DNA from: an uncultured Mailhella sp.
GTDB taxonomy: Bacteria; Desulfobacterota; Desulfovibrionia; Desulfovibrionales; Desulfovibrionaceae
Reading direction: 5' to 3'
Length of the DNA stretch: 8,344 bases
Assembly (NCBI GenBank): GCA_948482415.1
Contig: CAOMFZ010000096.1
Span: 1-8,344, forward strand
The translations under genes and the position numbers were made by a program. Positions 1 through 5,762 of the stretch are shown piece after piece (the stretch's first letter is position 1; every line of letters starts with the position of its first letter). The notes beneath the pieces are model-generated. The model worked only from the letters and a program-made list of their open reading frames with translations. It had not been told where the DNA came from and searched no databases.

Positions 1-52
1 TACCTGCCTTTTAAGCAGAGAGTCGCAGGTTCGAATCCTGCACACCCCACCA
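1..52 (+). tRNA. tRNA-Lys (anticodon TTT), 5' part outside the window
   Basis: This is the 3' portion of a lysine tRNA. The anticodon loop C-T-TTT-A-A occupies 8-14 with anticodon TTT at 10-12, flanked by a stem of four clear pairs (4-7 with 15-18). A five-base variable loop follows. The T arm is GCAGG (25-29), loop TTCGAAT (30-36), CCTGC (37-41). The 3' acceptor strand is 42-48, the discriminator A is 49, and a genomically encoded CCA is at 50-52. The D arm and 5' acceptor strand lie before the window, so acceptor pairing cannot be checked. The TTT anticodon and general likeness to bacterial tRNA-Lys support the identity. Confidence 0.93.
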
Positions 53-60
53 TTTTTTGA

Positions 61-83
61 GCCACCGTAACGGTGGTTTTTTT
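61..83 (+). terminator. Intrinsic terminator after tRNA-Lys
   Basis: CCACCG (62-67) and CGGTGG (71-76) form a six-pair GC-rich stem with a TAA loop, and a run of seven T begins at 77. It lies eight bases after the tRNA CCA end. It probably ends the tRNA transcript and separates it from the rfb genes. Confidence 0.88.
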
Positions 84-139
84 GTGTCTTTTTTCAGTTT
101 TTATATTCAAAAATGATATTTTCTTTTTACTGTTTTAAT

Positions 140-168
140 TTGAGTTTTTATTTTTTTTAGTATACCAT
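140..168 (+). promoter_or_regulatory. Candidate promoter for the rfbB operon
   Basis: TTGAGT (140-145) and TACCAT (163-168) are separated by 17 bases in a strongly AT-rich stretch. This resembles a sigma-70 promoter with a weak -10 box. A start point near 175 would leave a leader of about 80 bases before rfbB. Other -10 readings in this AT-rich DNA are possible (TATACC at 161 has a 15-base spacer), so the assignment is tentative. Some promoter is expected here because a terminator lies upstream and six tightly spaced genes lie downstream. Confidence 0.4.
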
Positions 169-171
169 ATT

Positions 172-207
172 AAATATGTTTTGCTTTTCAGGGCTGAAAA
201 CATATTT
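172..207 (+). repeat. Perfect 11-bp inverted repeat in the rfbB leader
   Basis: AAATATGTTTT (172-182) is matched exactly by its reverse complement AAAACATATTT (197-207) across a 14-base spacer. The inner part holds a second inverted repeat, TTTTCA (185-190) with TGAAAA (195-200), around a GGGC loop. The AAAA at 197-200 can pair with T179-182 or T185-188, so the two inner pairings exclude each other while the outer AAATATG/CATATTT pairing can remain. It could be an operator or a leader hairpin about 50 bases upstream of the rfbB start codon. The function is unknown. Confidence 0.55.
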
Positions 208-257
208 TTGATAAAAGACGTATTATTTTCTGCAAATATTTATAAAAAAGGTACAAT

Positions 258-1325
258 ATGAAAACTATTCTTGTTACAGGCGGTGCCGGTTTTATTGGGT
301 CTTGTTATGTGCTTATAGCAGTAAATTTGGGATATCGTGTTATTAATCTTGATAAATTAACCTATTCCGGCAATTTGGGAAATCTGCAGAGCATACAGAA
401 TAATCCCCTGCATGTTTTTGTGCGCGGTGATATTGGGAATTTTGAATTAGTCCAGTATTTATGCAAGGAATACCAGCCGCAGTTTGTGGTAAATTTTGCA
501 GCAGAAAGCCATGTGGACAGATCTATTCTTGACCCTGAAGCTTTTGTTCGCACCAATGTGCTCGGCACCACTGTTCTGCTTCGGGCTGTGAAAGAATGGT
601 ATGACAGTCTGGACAAGGAAAGTGCCCTGTATAAAGAATTTCGTTTTCTGCATGTTTCCACTGATGAAGTATTTGGAGCTCTCAAACCGGGCGAAAAAGC
701 CTTTACGGAAAAAACGGCTTTTGCCCCTAACAGTCCGTATTCAGCAAGTAAAGCGTCCAGTGACCATTTTGTGCGGGCATATTATGAAACCTATGGATTT
801 CCGGCTCTTATTACCAATTGCTCCAATAATTACGGTCCGCGGCAATTTCCGGAAAAACTCATTCCGCTTGTGACGCTGAATGCCTTGAAGCGCAAGACAT
901 TGCCTGTGTATGGCACAGGGGAAAATATCCGCGACTGGCTGCATGTGGAAGATCACTGTGAAGCCATACATCTTGTTCTGACAAAGGGAAAAGTCGGTGA
1001 AACCTACTGTATCGGCGGAAACAGCGAGAAAAGCAATATTGAAGTGGTGCGCACAATTTGCGCTGTTTTAGACGAACTTCGCCCTCATGCTGACGGCAAA
1101 TATGAAGATTTAATTCAATTTGTGACGGACAGACTGGGACATGATTTTCGCTATGCCATTGACTGTACCAAGATAAAAACCGAGCTTGGCTGGCAGCCGA
1201 AACATAATTTCAAAGACGGTCTCATTGAAACTGTAAAATGGTATTTGGACAATGATGCATGGGTGGAAAACGTGCAAAGCGGTGAATACCGCCGCTGGAT
1301 TGAAAAAAATTATGCTGATAGATAG
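258..1325 (+). CDS. rfbB: dTDP-glucose 4,6-dehydratase (RfbB/RmlB)
   Basis: This cytosolic enzyme converts dTDP-D-glucose to dTDP-4-keto-6-deoxy-D-glucose using bound NAD+, the second step toward dTDP-L-rhamnose. The 355 residues match the usual family length. It is an extended short-chain dehydrogenase: the Rossmann glycine motif TGGAGFIG is at 7-14, AAESHVDRS at 81-89, the catalytic S-T-D-E-V segment at 134-138 (Thr135, Asp136, Glu137), the YxxxK pair at Tyr161/Lys165, and the substrate-binding NNYGPRQFPEKLIP block at 190-203. The ATG at 258 is preceded by an AAAAAAGG-type ribosome site with about six bases of spacing. It is the first gene of the run, 18 bases before rfbA. Possible regulation lies in the inverted repeat upstream. 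The family assignment is secure; use of the product for rhamnose rather than another dTDP-sugar is inferred from rfbC. Confidence 0.97.
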   Translation: MKTILVTGGAGFIGSCYVLIAVNLGYRVINLDKLTYSGNLGNLQSIQNNPLHVFVRGDIGNFELVQYLCKEYQPQFVVNFAAESHVDRSILDPEAFVRTNVLGTTVLLRAVKEWYDSLDKESALYKEFRFLHVSTDEVFGALKPGEKAFTEKTAFAPNSPYSASKASSDHFVRAYYETYGFPALITNCSNNYGPRQFPEKLIPLVTLNALKRKTLPVYGTGENIRDWLHVEDHCEAIHLVLTKGKVGETYCIGGNSEKSNIEVVRTICAVLDELRPHADGKYEDLIQFVTDRLGHDFRYAIDCTKIKTELGWQPKHNFKDGLIETVKWYLDNDAWVENVQSGEYRRWIEKNYADR

Positions 1326-1343
1326 GGCAGACAGGGGAAAGCA

Positions 1344-2219
1344 ATGAAAGAATGGGTCGGAATTATTTTAGCCGGCGGAGCAGGTACGCGTTTATATCCC
1401 ATGACCAAAAGCGTCAGCAAACAGCTTATGCCTATTTATGATAAGCCTATGATTTATTATCCTTTATCTGTGCTTATGCAGGCGAAAATCAGGGAAATTG
1501 TGATTATTTCAACGCCGGAACATTTGCCCCTTTTTGAAACGCTGCTTGGCACCGGCAAGGATTACGGCTGTGTTTTTCATTATGTGGTGCAGGCTCATCC
1601 TGCCGGTTTGGCGCAGGCGTTTATCCTTGCTAAAAAATATATCAAAGGAAAGAATACCTGTCTTATTTTAGGAGATAATATTTTCTTTGGCACAGGGCTT
1701 ATTGATAAAGCTTTGGATGCAAAGAAGGCGGAGCAGGGGGCAACGGTCTTCGGCTATCATGTCAATGACCCGGAACGCTATGGAGTTGTTGAATTTGATA
1801 AAAATATGAAAGCTGTCAGCATTGAAGAAAAGCCGAAAAACCCCAAATCCAATTATGCGGTGACAGGCTTGTATTTTTATGACGAAGATGTGCTTAAAAT
1901 TGCACAAAGCATAAAGCCCTCTGCCCGCGGTGAGCTTGAAATTACTGATGTCAATAAGACATATCTTGAGAATAATACATTAAATGTTGAAATTTTGGGA
2001 CGCGGTATTGCATGGCTCGATACAGGAACCCATGAATCACTCCTTGAAGCGAGTTCTTTTGTACATGCAGTGGAAAAACGGCAGGGGCTCAAAATTGCCT
2101 GTATTGAAGAAATTGCCTGGAGAAATGGCTATATCACAAAAGAACAGGTTTTAAAACTTGCAAAACCCATGGAAAAAAATGAATATGGGCAATATTTAAT
2201 CGAACTTGTCAATGATTAG
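1344..2219 (+). CDS. rfbA: Glucose-1-phosphate thymidylyltransferase (RfbA/RmlA)
   Basis: The enzyme joins dTTP and glucose-1-phosphate to give dTDP-glucose and pyrophosphate, the first and usually feedback-controlled step of dTDP-sugar synthesis. The 291 residues are full length for the short RmlA class. The nucleotide-binding signature GGAGTRLYP is at 11-19, the KQLMPIYDKPMIYYP block at 26-40, the base/sugar-contact stretch QAHPAGLAQAF at 83-93, and LGDNIF at 109-114 with the metal-binding Asp111. EEKPKNPKSNYAVTGLYFYD and WLDTGTHESL occur further on, as in characterised RmlA proteins. The ATG has a strong AGGGGA site (1333-1338) at five bases. It sits 18 bases after rfbB and 20 before rfbC. 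No key residue appears to be missing. Confidence 0.97.
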   Translation: MKEWVGIILAGGAGTRLYPMTKSVSKQLMPIYDKPMIYYPLSVLMQAKIREIVIISTPEHLPLFETLLGTGKDYGCVFHYVVQAHPAGLAQAFILAKKYIKGKNTCLILGDNIFFGTGLIDKALDAKKAEQGATVFGYHVNDPERYGVVEFDKNMKAVSIEEKPKNPKSNYAVTGLYFYDEDVLKIAQSIKPSARGELEITDVNKTYLENNTLNVEILGRGIAWLDTGTHESLLEASSFVHAVEKRQGLKIACIEEIAWRNGYITKEQVLKLAKPMEKNEYGQYLIELVND

Positions 2220-2239
2220 TTGAAAAGCAGGGAATAAAA

Positions 2240-2785
2240 ATGGAATTTGAACAAACTCCCATACAAGGCGTTATCCTTGTAAAACCAAAAGTTTTTGGCG
2301 ACAGCCGCGGTTTTTTTGTGGAAACATGGCAAAAGGAACGTTATGAAGAAATCGGCATAAAATTTCCTTTTGTGCAGGATAATCATTCCCGTTCTGTGTA
2401 CGGCGTCCTTCGCGGCATACATTATCAAAAGGAACATGCACAGGGAAAACTGGTTTCTGTTTCTTTAGGTGCTGTTTTTGATGTTGCTGTGGATATTCGT
2501 CCCCATTCACCGACTTTTGGCAAATGGTACGGTGTGGAACTGACCGCTGAAAATCAATGGCAGCTGTGGCTGGAACCGGGACTTGCCCATGGTTTTGCGG
2601 TGAGAAGCGAAATTGCTCATTTCCATTATAAGTGCACGGATTATTATTATCCTCAATACGAAGCTTCCATTCATTATGCAGACCCGGAACTTGCAATAAA
2701 TTGGGGAATTGACAATCCTGTTTTATCAGAAAAAGATAAAATTGCTCCCTCCTTCAAAGCATATTGCCAGACTATTGGCAGGTAA
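2240..2785 (+). CDS. rfbC: dTDP-4-dehydrorhamnose 3,5-epimerase (RfbC/RmlC)
   Basis: This cupin-fold epimerase inverts C3 and C5 of dTDP-4-keto-6-deoxyglucose to give dTDP-4-keto-L-rhamnose. The 181 residues match the family. The N-terminal DSRGFFVETW is at 21-30, QDNHSRS at 46-52, and LRGIHYQ at 57-63 carries the catalytic base His61. The PGLAHGF motif is at 113-119, Tyr130 aligns with the catalytic tyrosine, and Asp166 in LSEKDKIAP aligns with the Asp of the His-Asp dyad (alignment made from memory of the E. coli protein). An AGGGA site (2229-2233) lies six bases before the ATG. The stop codon overlaps the ribosome site of bioB. The next pathway enzyme, the reductase RfbD, does not follow; bioB takes its place. 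Confidence 0.96.
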   Translation: MEFEQTPIQGVILVKPKVFGDSRGFFVETWQKERYEEIGIKFPFVQDNHSRSVYGVLRGIHYQKEHAQGKLVSVSLGAVFDVAVDIRPHSPTFGKWYGVELTAENQWQLWLEPGLAHGFAVRSEIAHFHYKCTDYYYPQYEASIHYADPELAINWGIDNPVLSEKDKIAPSFKAYCQTIGR

Positions 2786-2794
2786 GGCAAATTG

Positions 2795-3781
2795 ATGTCT
2801 GCCGTTTTCAATGTGCTGTCAAATAGTGAAGCCGATAGACTGACGCAAAAAGTTTTAGACGGCACTTTGCTGACAAAAGAAGAAATTTTGCTGCTTGCAC
2901 AGGCTGATATTTCTTTTTTGGCAAAAAAAGCCGATATAATCCGAGATGTTTTTTGCGGCAGGCACGCTGATATGTGCTGCATAATCAATGCAAAAAGCGG
3001 GCTCTGTTCTGAAAACTGCAAATTTTGCGCGCAGTCTTCCTTTTATCATACAAGCGCGTCTGAATACCCTTTGCTTTCTGAAACTGTGATTGCCGAGCAG
3101 GCAAAAAAGGCAGAACAGTCAGGCATTGGACGATTTTCCCTTGTTTGTTCCGGCAGAAAACCGGGTAAAGAAGATATGCAGGCTCTTGCCCGTTCCATAG
3201 CAAAAATAAAGAAAACAAGTTCCGTTTCCTGCTGTGCGTCTCTTGGATTGCTGACAAAAGAAGACTATCTTTTGCTGAAAGAACACGGACTTGCCCGTGT
3301 CCATAATAATCTGGAAAGCTCTGAAAAGTATTTTCCGAACGTGTGCACAACCCATACTTTTGCGGATAAAATCGAGTCCATACGTCTGGCGCAGGAATGT
3401 GGTCTGGAAGTGTGCAGCGGCGGTATTTGGGGACTTGGGGAAAGTTTGGAAGACAGGATAGATATGGCGTTCAGCTTACAGGCGTTAGGCGTTTTGTCCG
3501 TTCCCATTAATATTTTATTCCCCATCAAAGGCACGCCTTTTGAAAAGAACAGTCCCCTCATGTATGATGAGATTATCCTTTCTCTTGCGCTCTATCGTTT
3601 TATTTTGCCCAAAGCGTATCTGCGCCTTGCCGGAGGCAGAAAGCTTCTTGCGGACAATGGCAGACGCTGTTTTGAAAGCGGGGCAAACGCGCTGATTACC
3701 GGTGATATGCTCACAACACAGGGGGGGGGCGCGGAAGAAGATAAAGCCATGTTTAAAGAGCTTGGTTTCTGTGTGGAGTAA
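2795..3781 (+). CDS. bioB: Biotin synthase (BioB), radical SAM
   Basis: BioB inserts sulfur into dethiobiotin in the last step of biotin synthesis, using a radical-SAM [4Fe-4S] cluster and a sacrificial [2Fe-2S] cluster. From the ATG at 2795 the protein has 328 residues. Cys71, Cys75 and Cys78 form the CxxxCxxC motif. Cys118, Cys147 and Cys207 (in EVCSGG) plus Arg282 (in AGGRK) align with the second-cluster ligands. GIWGLGES (210-217), VPINILFPIKGTP (236-248) and the ITGDMLTTQG tail are typical. A TTG at 2792 is also in frame, but AAGG at 2784-2787 is seven bases from the ATG and only four from the TTG, so the ATG is preferred. No other bio gene is in the window. A run of nine G (3721-3729) encodes part of Gln-Gly-Gly-Gly at 309-312, a possible slippage site. 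Confidence 0.95.
   Translation: MSAVFNVLSNSEADRLTQKVLDGTLLTKEEILLLAQADISFLAKKADIIRDVFCGRHADMCCIINAKSGLCSENCKFCAQSSFYHTSASEYPLLSETVIAEQAKKAEQSGIGRFSLVCSGRKPGKEDMQALARSIAKIKKTSSVSCCASLGLLTKEDYLLLKEHGLARVHNNLESSEKYFPNVCTTHTFADKIESIRLAQECGLEVCSGGIWGLGESLEDRIDMAFSLQALGVLSVPINILFPIKGTPFEKNSPLMYDEIILSLALYRFILPKAYLRLAGGRKLLADNGRRCFESGANALITGDMLTTQGGGAEEDKAMFKELGFCVE
3721..3729 (+). repeat. Nine-G homopolymer inside bioB
   Basis: Nine consecutive G lie in the codons for Gln309 to Gly312 of BioB, followed by C. As written the gene is intact. One G fewer would move translation into the reading frame of tlyA, which is open from before this point through the tlyA start. One G more would reach TAA at 3742-3744 within five codons. 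Long G runs are known slippage sites in some bacteria and also a common source of sequencing error. Confidence 0.9.
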
Positions 3782-3792
3782 CACTGGAGTAA
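3774..3792 (+). repeat. Short direct repeat at the bioB/tlyA junction
   Basis: TGGAGTAA occurs at 3774-3781 and again at 3785-3792. The first copy contains the bioB stop codon (3779-3781); the second carries the GGAG ribosome site of tlyA (3786-3789), five bases before its ATG. It may be a chance duplication, but it places two GGAG motifs just before the start codon and could help couple translation. Confidence 0.5.
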
Positions 3793-3794
3793 AA

Positions 3795-4565
3795 ATGGCA
3801 AAAAAAATGCGCGCAGATCAGCTTGTTTTTGAGCAGGGGCTTGCTGAAAGCAGAGAGCAGGCAAAACGCCTGATTATGGCGGGACAAGTTGTTATTGATC
3901 CGCAAAGGGAATTGCCGGAGGGCGTAAAGCCGGCGCCGGTTCAAAAAGCAGGGCAGAATTATCCTGTTGATACGGTTTTTATGCTGCTCGGCAAAGAGCG
4001 TTTTGTCAGCCGCGGCGGCTATAAACTCCTGACTGCCATTGAGCATTTTCACCTTGATGTGACCGATTATATTTGTCTTGACGCAGGCGCGTCCACAGGC
4101 GGTTTTACGGATTGTCTTTTGCAGTTTGGAGCGAAAAAAGTTTATGCAGTTGATGTGGGGCATGCACAGCTCCATGAAAAAATGCAGCAGCACCCGCAGG
4201 TGGTGAATATGGAAGGGATTAATCTTCGCTATGCTGATGAAACCTTATTGCCTGAAAAAGTGGATATTATGGTTTCTGATGTTTCGTTTATTTCCCTGAC
4301 TTTGATTATTCCTCCCTGCATGAAAAGCGTGAAAAAAGGCGGCTTGATTGTCTGCCTGATTAAGCCGCAGTTTGAAGTGGGCGCGCATCAGACTGATAAA
4401 GGCGTTGTGCGCGATGAGAAAGTCCGACAGGAAGCTGTGCAGAAAGTGCTGTCTTTCTGCGAAAATCTGGGATTGGAATGTTTAGGCGTAACGCCTGCCA
4501 TGATTAAAGGTCCGAAAGGCAATCAGGAATATGTGGCTTGCTGGCGAAAGGTACATGAAGAATAA
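3795..4565 (+). CDS. tlyA: TlyA-family rRNA 2'-O-methyltransferase (S4 + FtsJ domains)
   Basis: TlyA proteins methylate the 2'-O of cytidines in ribosomal RNA (C1920 of 23S, and in longer members also C1409 of 16S); older annotation calls them hemolysin A. The protein has 256 residues. Residues 4-55 form an S4 RNA-binding domain (RADQLVFEQGLAESREQAKR, then AGQVVI). SRGGYKL is at 72-78, and the FtsJ-like domain has the SAM-binding LDAGASTGGFTDC at 95-107. Lys77, Asp162 (SDVSFIS), Lys190 (LIKPQFE) and Glu245 (GNQEY) match the expected K-D-K-E tetrad. The ATG at 3795 is chosen because GGAG (3786-3789) precedes it and the S4 domain begins directly after; the frame is also open upstream into bioB. 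It lies 13 bases after bioB and three before the GT9 gene. Which cytidine is modified cannot be told here. Confidence 0.93.
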   Translation: MAKKMRADQLVFEQGLAESREQAKRLIMAGQVVIDPQRELPEGVKPAPVQKAGQNYPVDTVFMLLGKERFVSRGGYKLLTAIEHFHLDVTDYICLDAGASTGGFTDCLLQFGAKKVYAVDVGHAQLHEKMQQHPQVVNMEGINLRYADETLLPEKVDIMVSDVSFISLTLIIPPCMKSVKKGGLIVCLIKPQFEVGAHQTDKGVVRDEKVRQEAVQKVLSFCENLGLECLGVTPAMIKGPKGNQEYVACWRKVHEE

Positions 4566-4568
4566 TAT

Positions 4569-5663
4569 ATGCAGACTATAACCGAACTTCCTCAACATAT
4601 TCTTATTATTCAGCAAAGACAGCTTGGTGATGTGGTAGTTACAACGCCAGTTTTTAAAGCAGTGAAAAAAGCGTTTCCCAAAGCAAAATTGACATTTCTG
4701 ACTGGACAAAAATGCGTTCCTCTTGTGGAAAAAGATCCCTATCTTGATGAAATTCTTGCTTTTCCAAAAAATAAAGGGGTATTGGAACAATTAGCATTTT
4801 ATTGGAGTTTGCATAAAAAAAATTTTGATGTGCTGGCTGATTTGCAGCAGCTTCCCCGCTGTCAGCTTGCAGCGTTATTTTCAGGCGCAAAATACCGTTT
4901 ATCCTTTGCGCCGCGCCATTGGTACAAAAAGTTTTTGTATACGCACTGCGAAGTTCCGGAAAATACAGAAACAGAGTATACCTCTTTTTCCAAGACGCGT
5001 ATTTTATCCCCATTGGGGCTCGTGCCAACAGAAATGACGCCGCAGCTTTATCTGACGGAAGAAGAAAAAAAGACGGCTCGTGACATATTGGAACGTCTTG
5101 GCATAACAGAAAATACGCCTTTTATCACGCTTGACGCCACCCATAAGCATCCCAAACGGCGCTGGAAATATTATGCAGAACTTGTGCGTATTATTCTTGC
5201 GCAATATCCGCAAGTTAAATTTTTTATTATTCGTGCTCCCGGTGAAGATGAGCAAGTTAAAACTTTATTGGAAATCGACCCAAAACGAGCAGTTATGCCG
5301 CAAAATCCGCTTTCTTTGCGTGAAACTATGGCATGCATGTCCTATGCTTCTTTTCATATCGGCAATACGTCTGCCCCGGAGCATATGGCGCTGGCTCTTA
5401 ATATTCCGAGTTTAATTATTTTGGCAGAAACGGGTATGTTTTGGCATTTTGACCCAAAAAATCCGGAAAGAGGCACAGCCAGACAAGTGGAAGTTCGCTT
5501 GTCTGATGAAGCATATCAGACGTATTTAAAGGGATTGAAAATGTATCAGGCAGGAAACAATCCGGATTTTATACCTGAAAAATATCCGCTAATAAACTGT
5601 ATAACAGTTGAAAATGCTTTAGAAAAATTTGCTGAATTAGTAAGTCGTCCATTTTATGAATAA
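4569..5663 (+). CDS. Glycosyltransferase family 9 (LPS heptosyltransferase-like)
   Basis: GT9 enzymes transfer heptose or related sugars from ADP-activated donors onto the lipopolysaccharide core at the cytoplasmic face of the inner membrane. The 364-residue protein opens with HILIIQQRQLGDVVVTTPVF (10-29), the family's N-terminal strand; Asp21 aligns with the catalytic Asp of WaaC. The C-terminal nucleotide-sugar half includes LDATHKHPKRRWKYYAELV (188-206) and IGNTSAPEHMALALNIPSL (264-282), the place of the usual GNDSGPMHLAAALG motif. Here Thr268 replaces the usual Asp and Ala270 the Gly. There is no signal peptide or membrane segment. The start at 4569 is three bases after the tlyA stop; only a weak GAAG (4557-4560) precedes it, so translation may be coupled to tlyA. 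The acceptor and exact donor cannot be predicted; the nearby rfb genes suggest a surface glycan. Confidence 0.87.
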   Translation: MQTITELPQHILIIQQRQLGDVVVTTPVFKAVKKAFPKAKLTFLTGQKCVPLVEKDPYLDEILAFPKNKGVLEQLAFYWSLHKKNFDVLADLQQLPRCQLAALFSGAKYRLSFAPRHWYKKFLYTHCEVPENTETEYTSFSKTRILSPLGLVPTEMTPQLYLTEEEKKTARDILERLGITENTPFITLDATHKHPKRRWKYYAELVRIILAQYPQVKFFIIRAPGEDEQVKTLLEIDPKRAVMPQNPLSLRETMACMSYASFHIGNTSAPEHMALALNIPSLIILAETGMFWHFDPKNPERGTARQVEVRLSDEAYQTYLKGLKMYQAGNNPDFIPEKYPLINCITVENALEKFAELVSRPFYE

Positions 5664-5683
5664 AATTTAGTCTATTCTTTTTG

Positions 5684-5712
5684 TTGACCTGACCACGAAA
5701 GCAACGTATACT
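5684..5712 (+). promoter_or_regulatory. Sigma-70 promoter for purA
   Basis: TTGACC (5684-5689) and TATACT (5707-5712) are spaced by exactly 17 bases, each one base off consensus. Transcription should start near 5719, giving a leader of about 44 bases with GAGG (5753-5756) six bases before the purA ATG. It lies in the only long gap (99 bases) between + strand genes after the rfb run. I saw no hairpin terminator between the GT9 stop and this promoter, so read-through from upstream is possible. Confidence 0.8.
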
Positions 5713-5762
5713 CAATTGCTTGTGTGGATAAAAATAATTCCTATGCTTTGGCGAGGTAAATT

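Noticed and set aside
1..257. Genomic island or attachment site at the tRNA-Lys 3' end.
   Set aside because: No integrase is present, and I found no second copy of the tRNA 3' end within the window. A terminator directly follows the tRNA, as in an ordinary locus.
2271..2696. A 141-codon minus-strand frame opposite rfbC.
   Set aside because: rfbC is a fully conserved enzyme across this stretch; the antisense frame has no recognisable domain.
2792..2794. TTG start for bioB, one codon before the ATG.
   Set aside because: Its spacing to AAGG is only four bases, against seven for the ATG, and TTG is a weaker start codon.
3702..3794. An upstream in-frame start for tlyA, adding 31 residues.
   Set aside because: The extra part lies within bioB and reads as out-of-frame sequence. 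The ATG at 3795 has a GGAG site at five bases and begins directly at the S4 domain.
5664..5762. A terminator for the rfb-to-GT9 run before the purA promoter.
   Set aside because: There is a T-rich stretch near 5671-5683 but no GC-rich stem before it, so I cannot support a terminator call.
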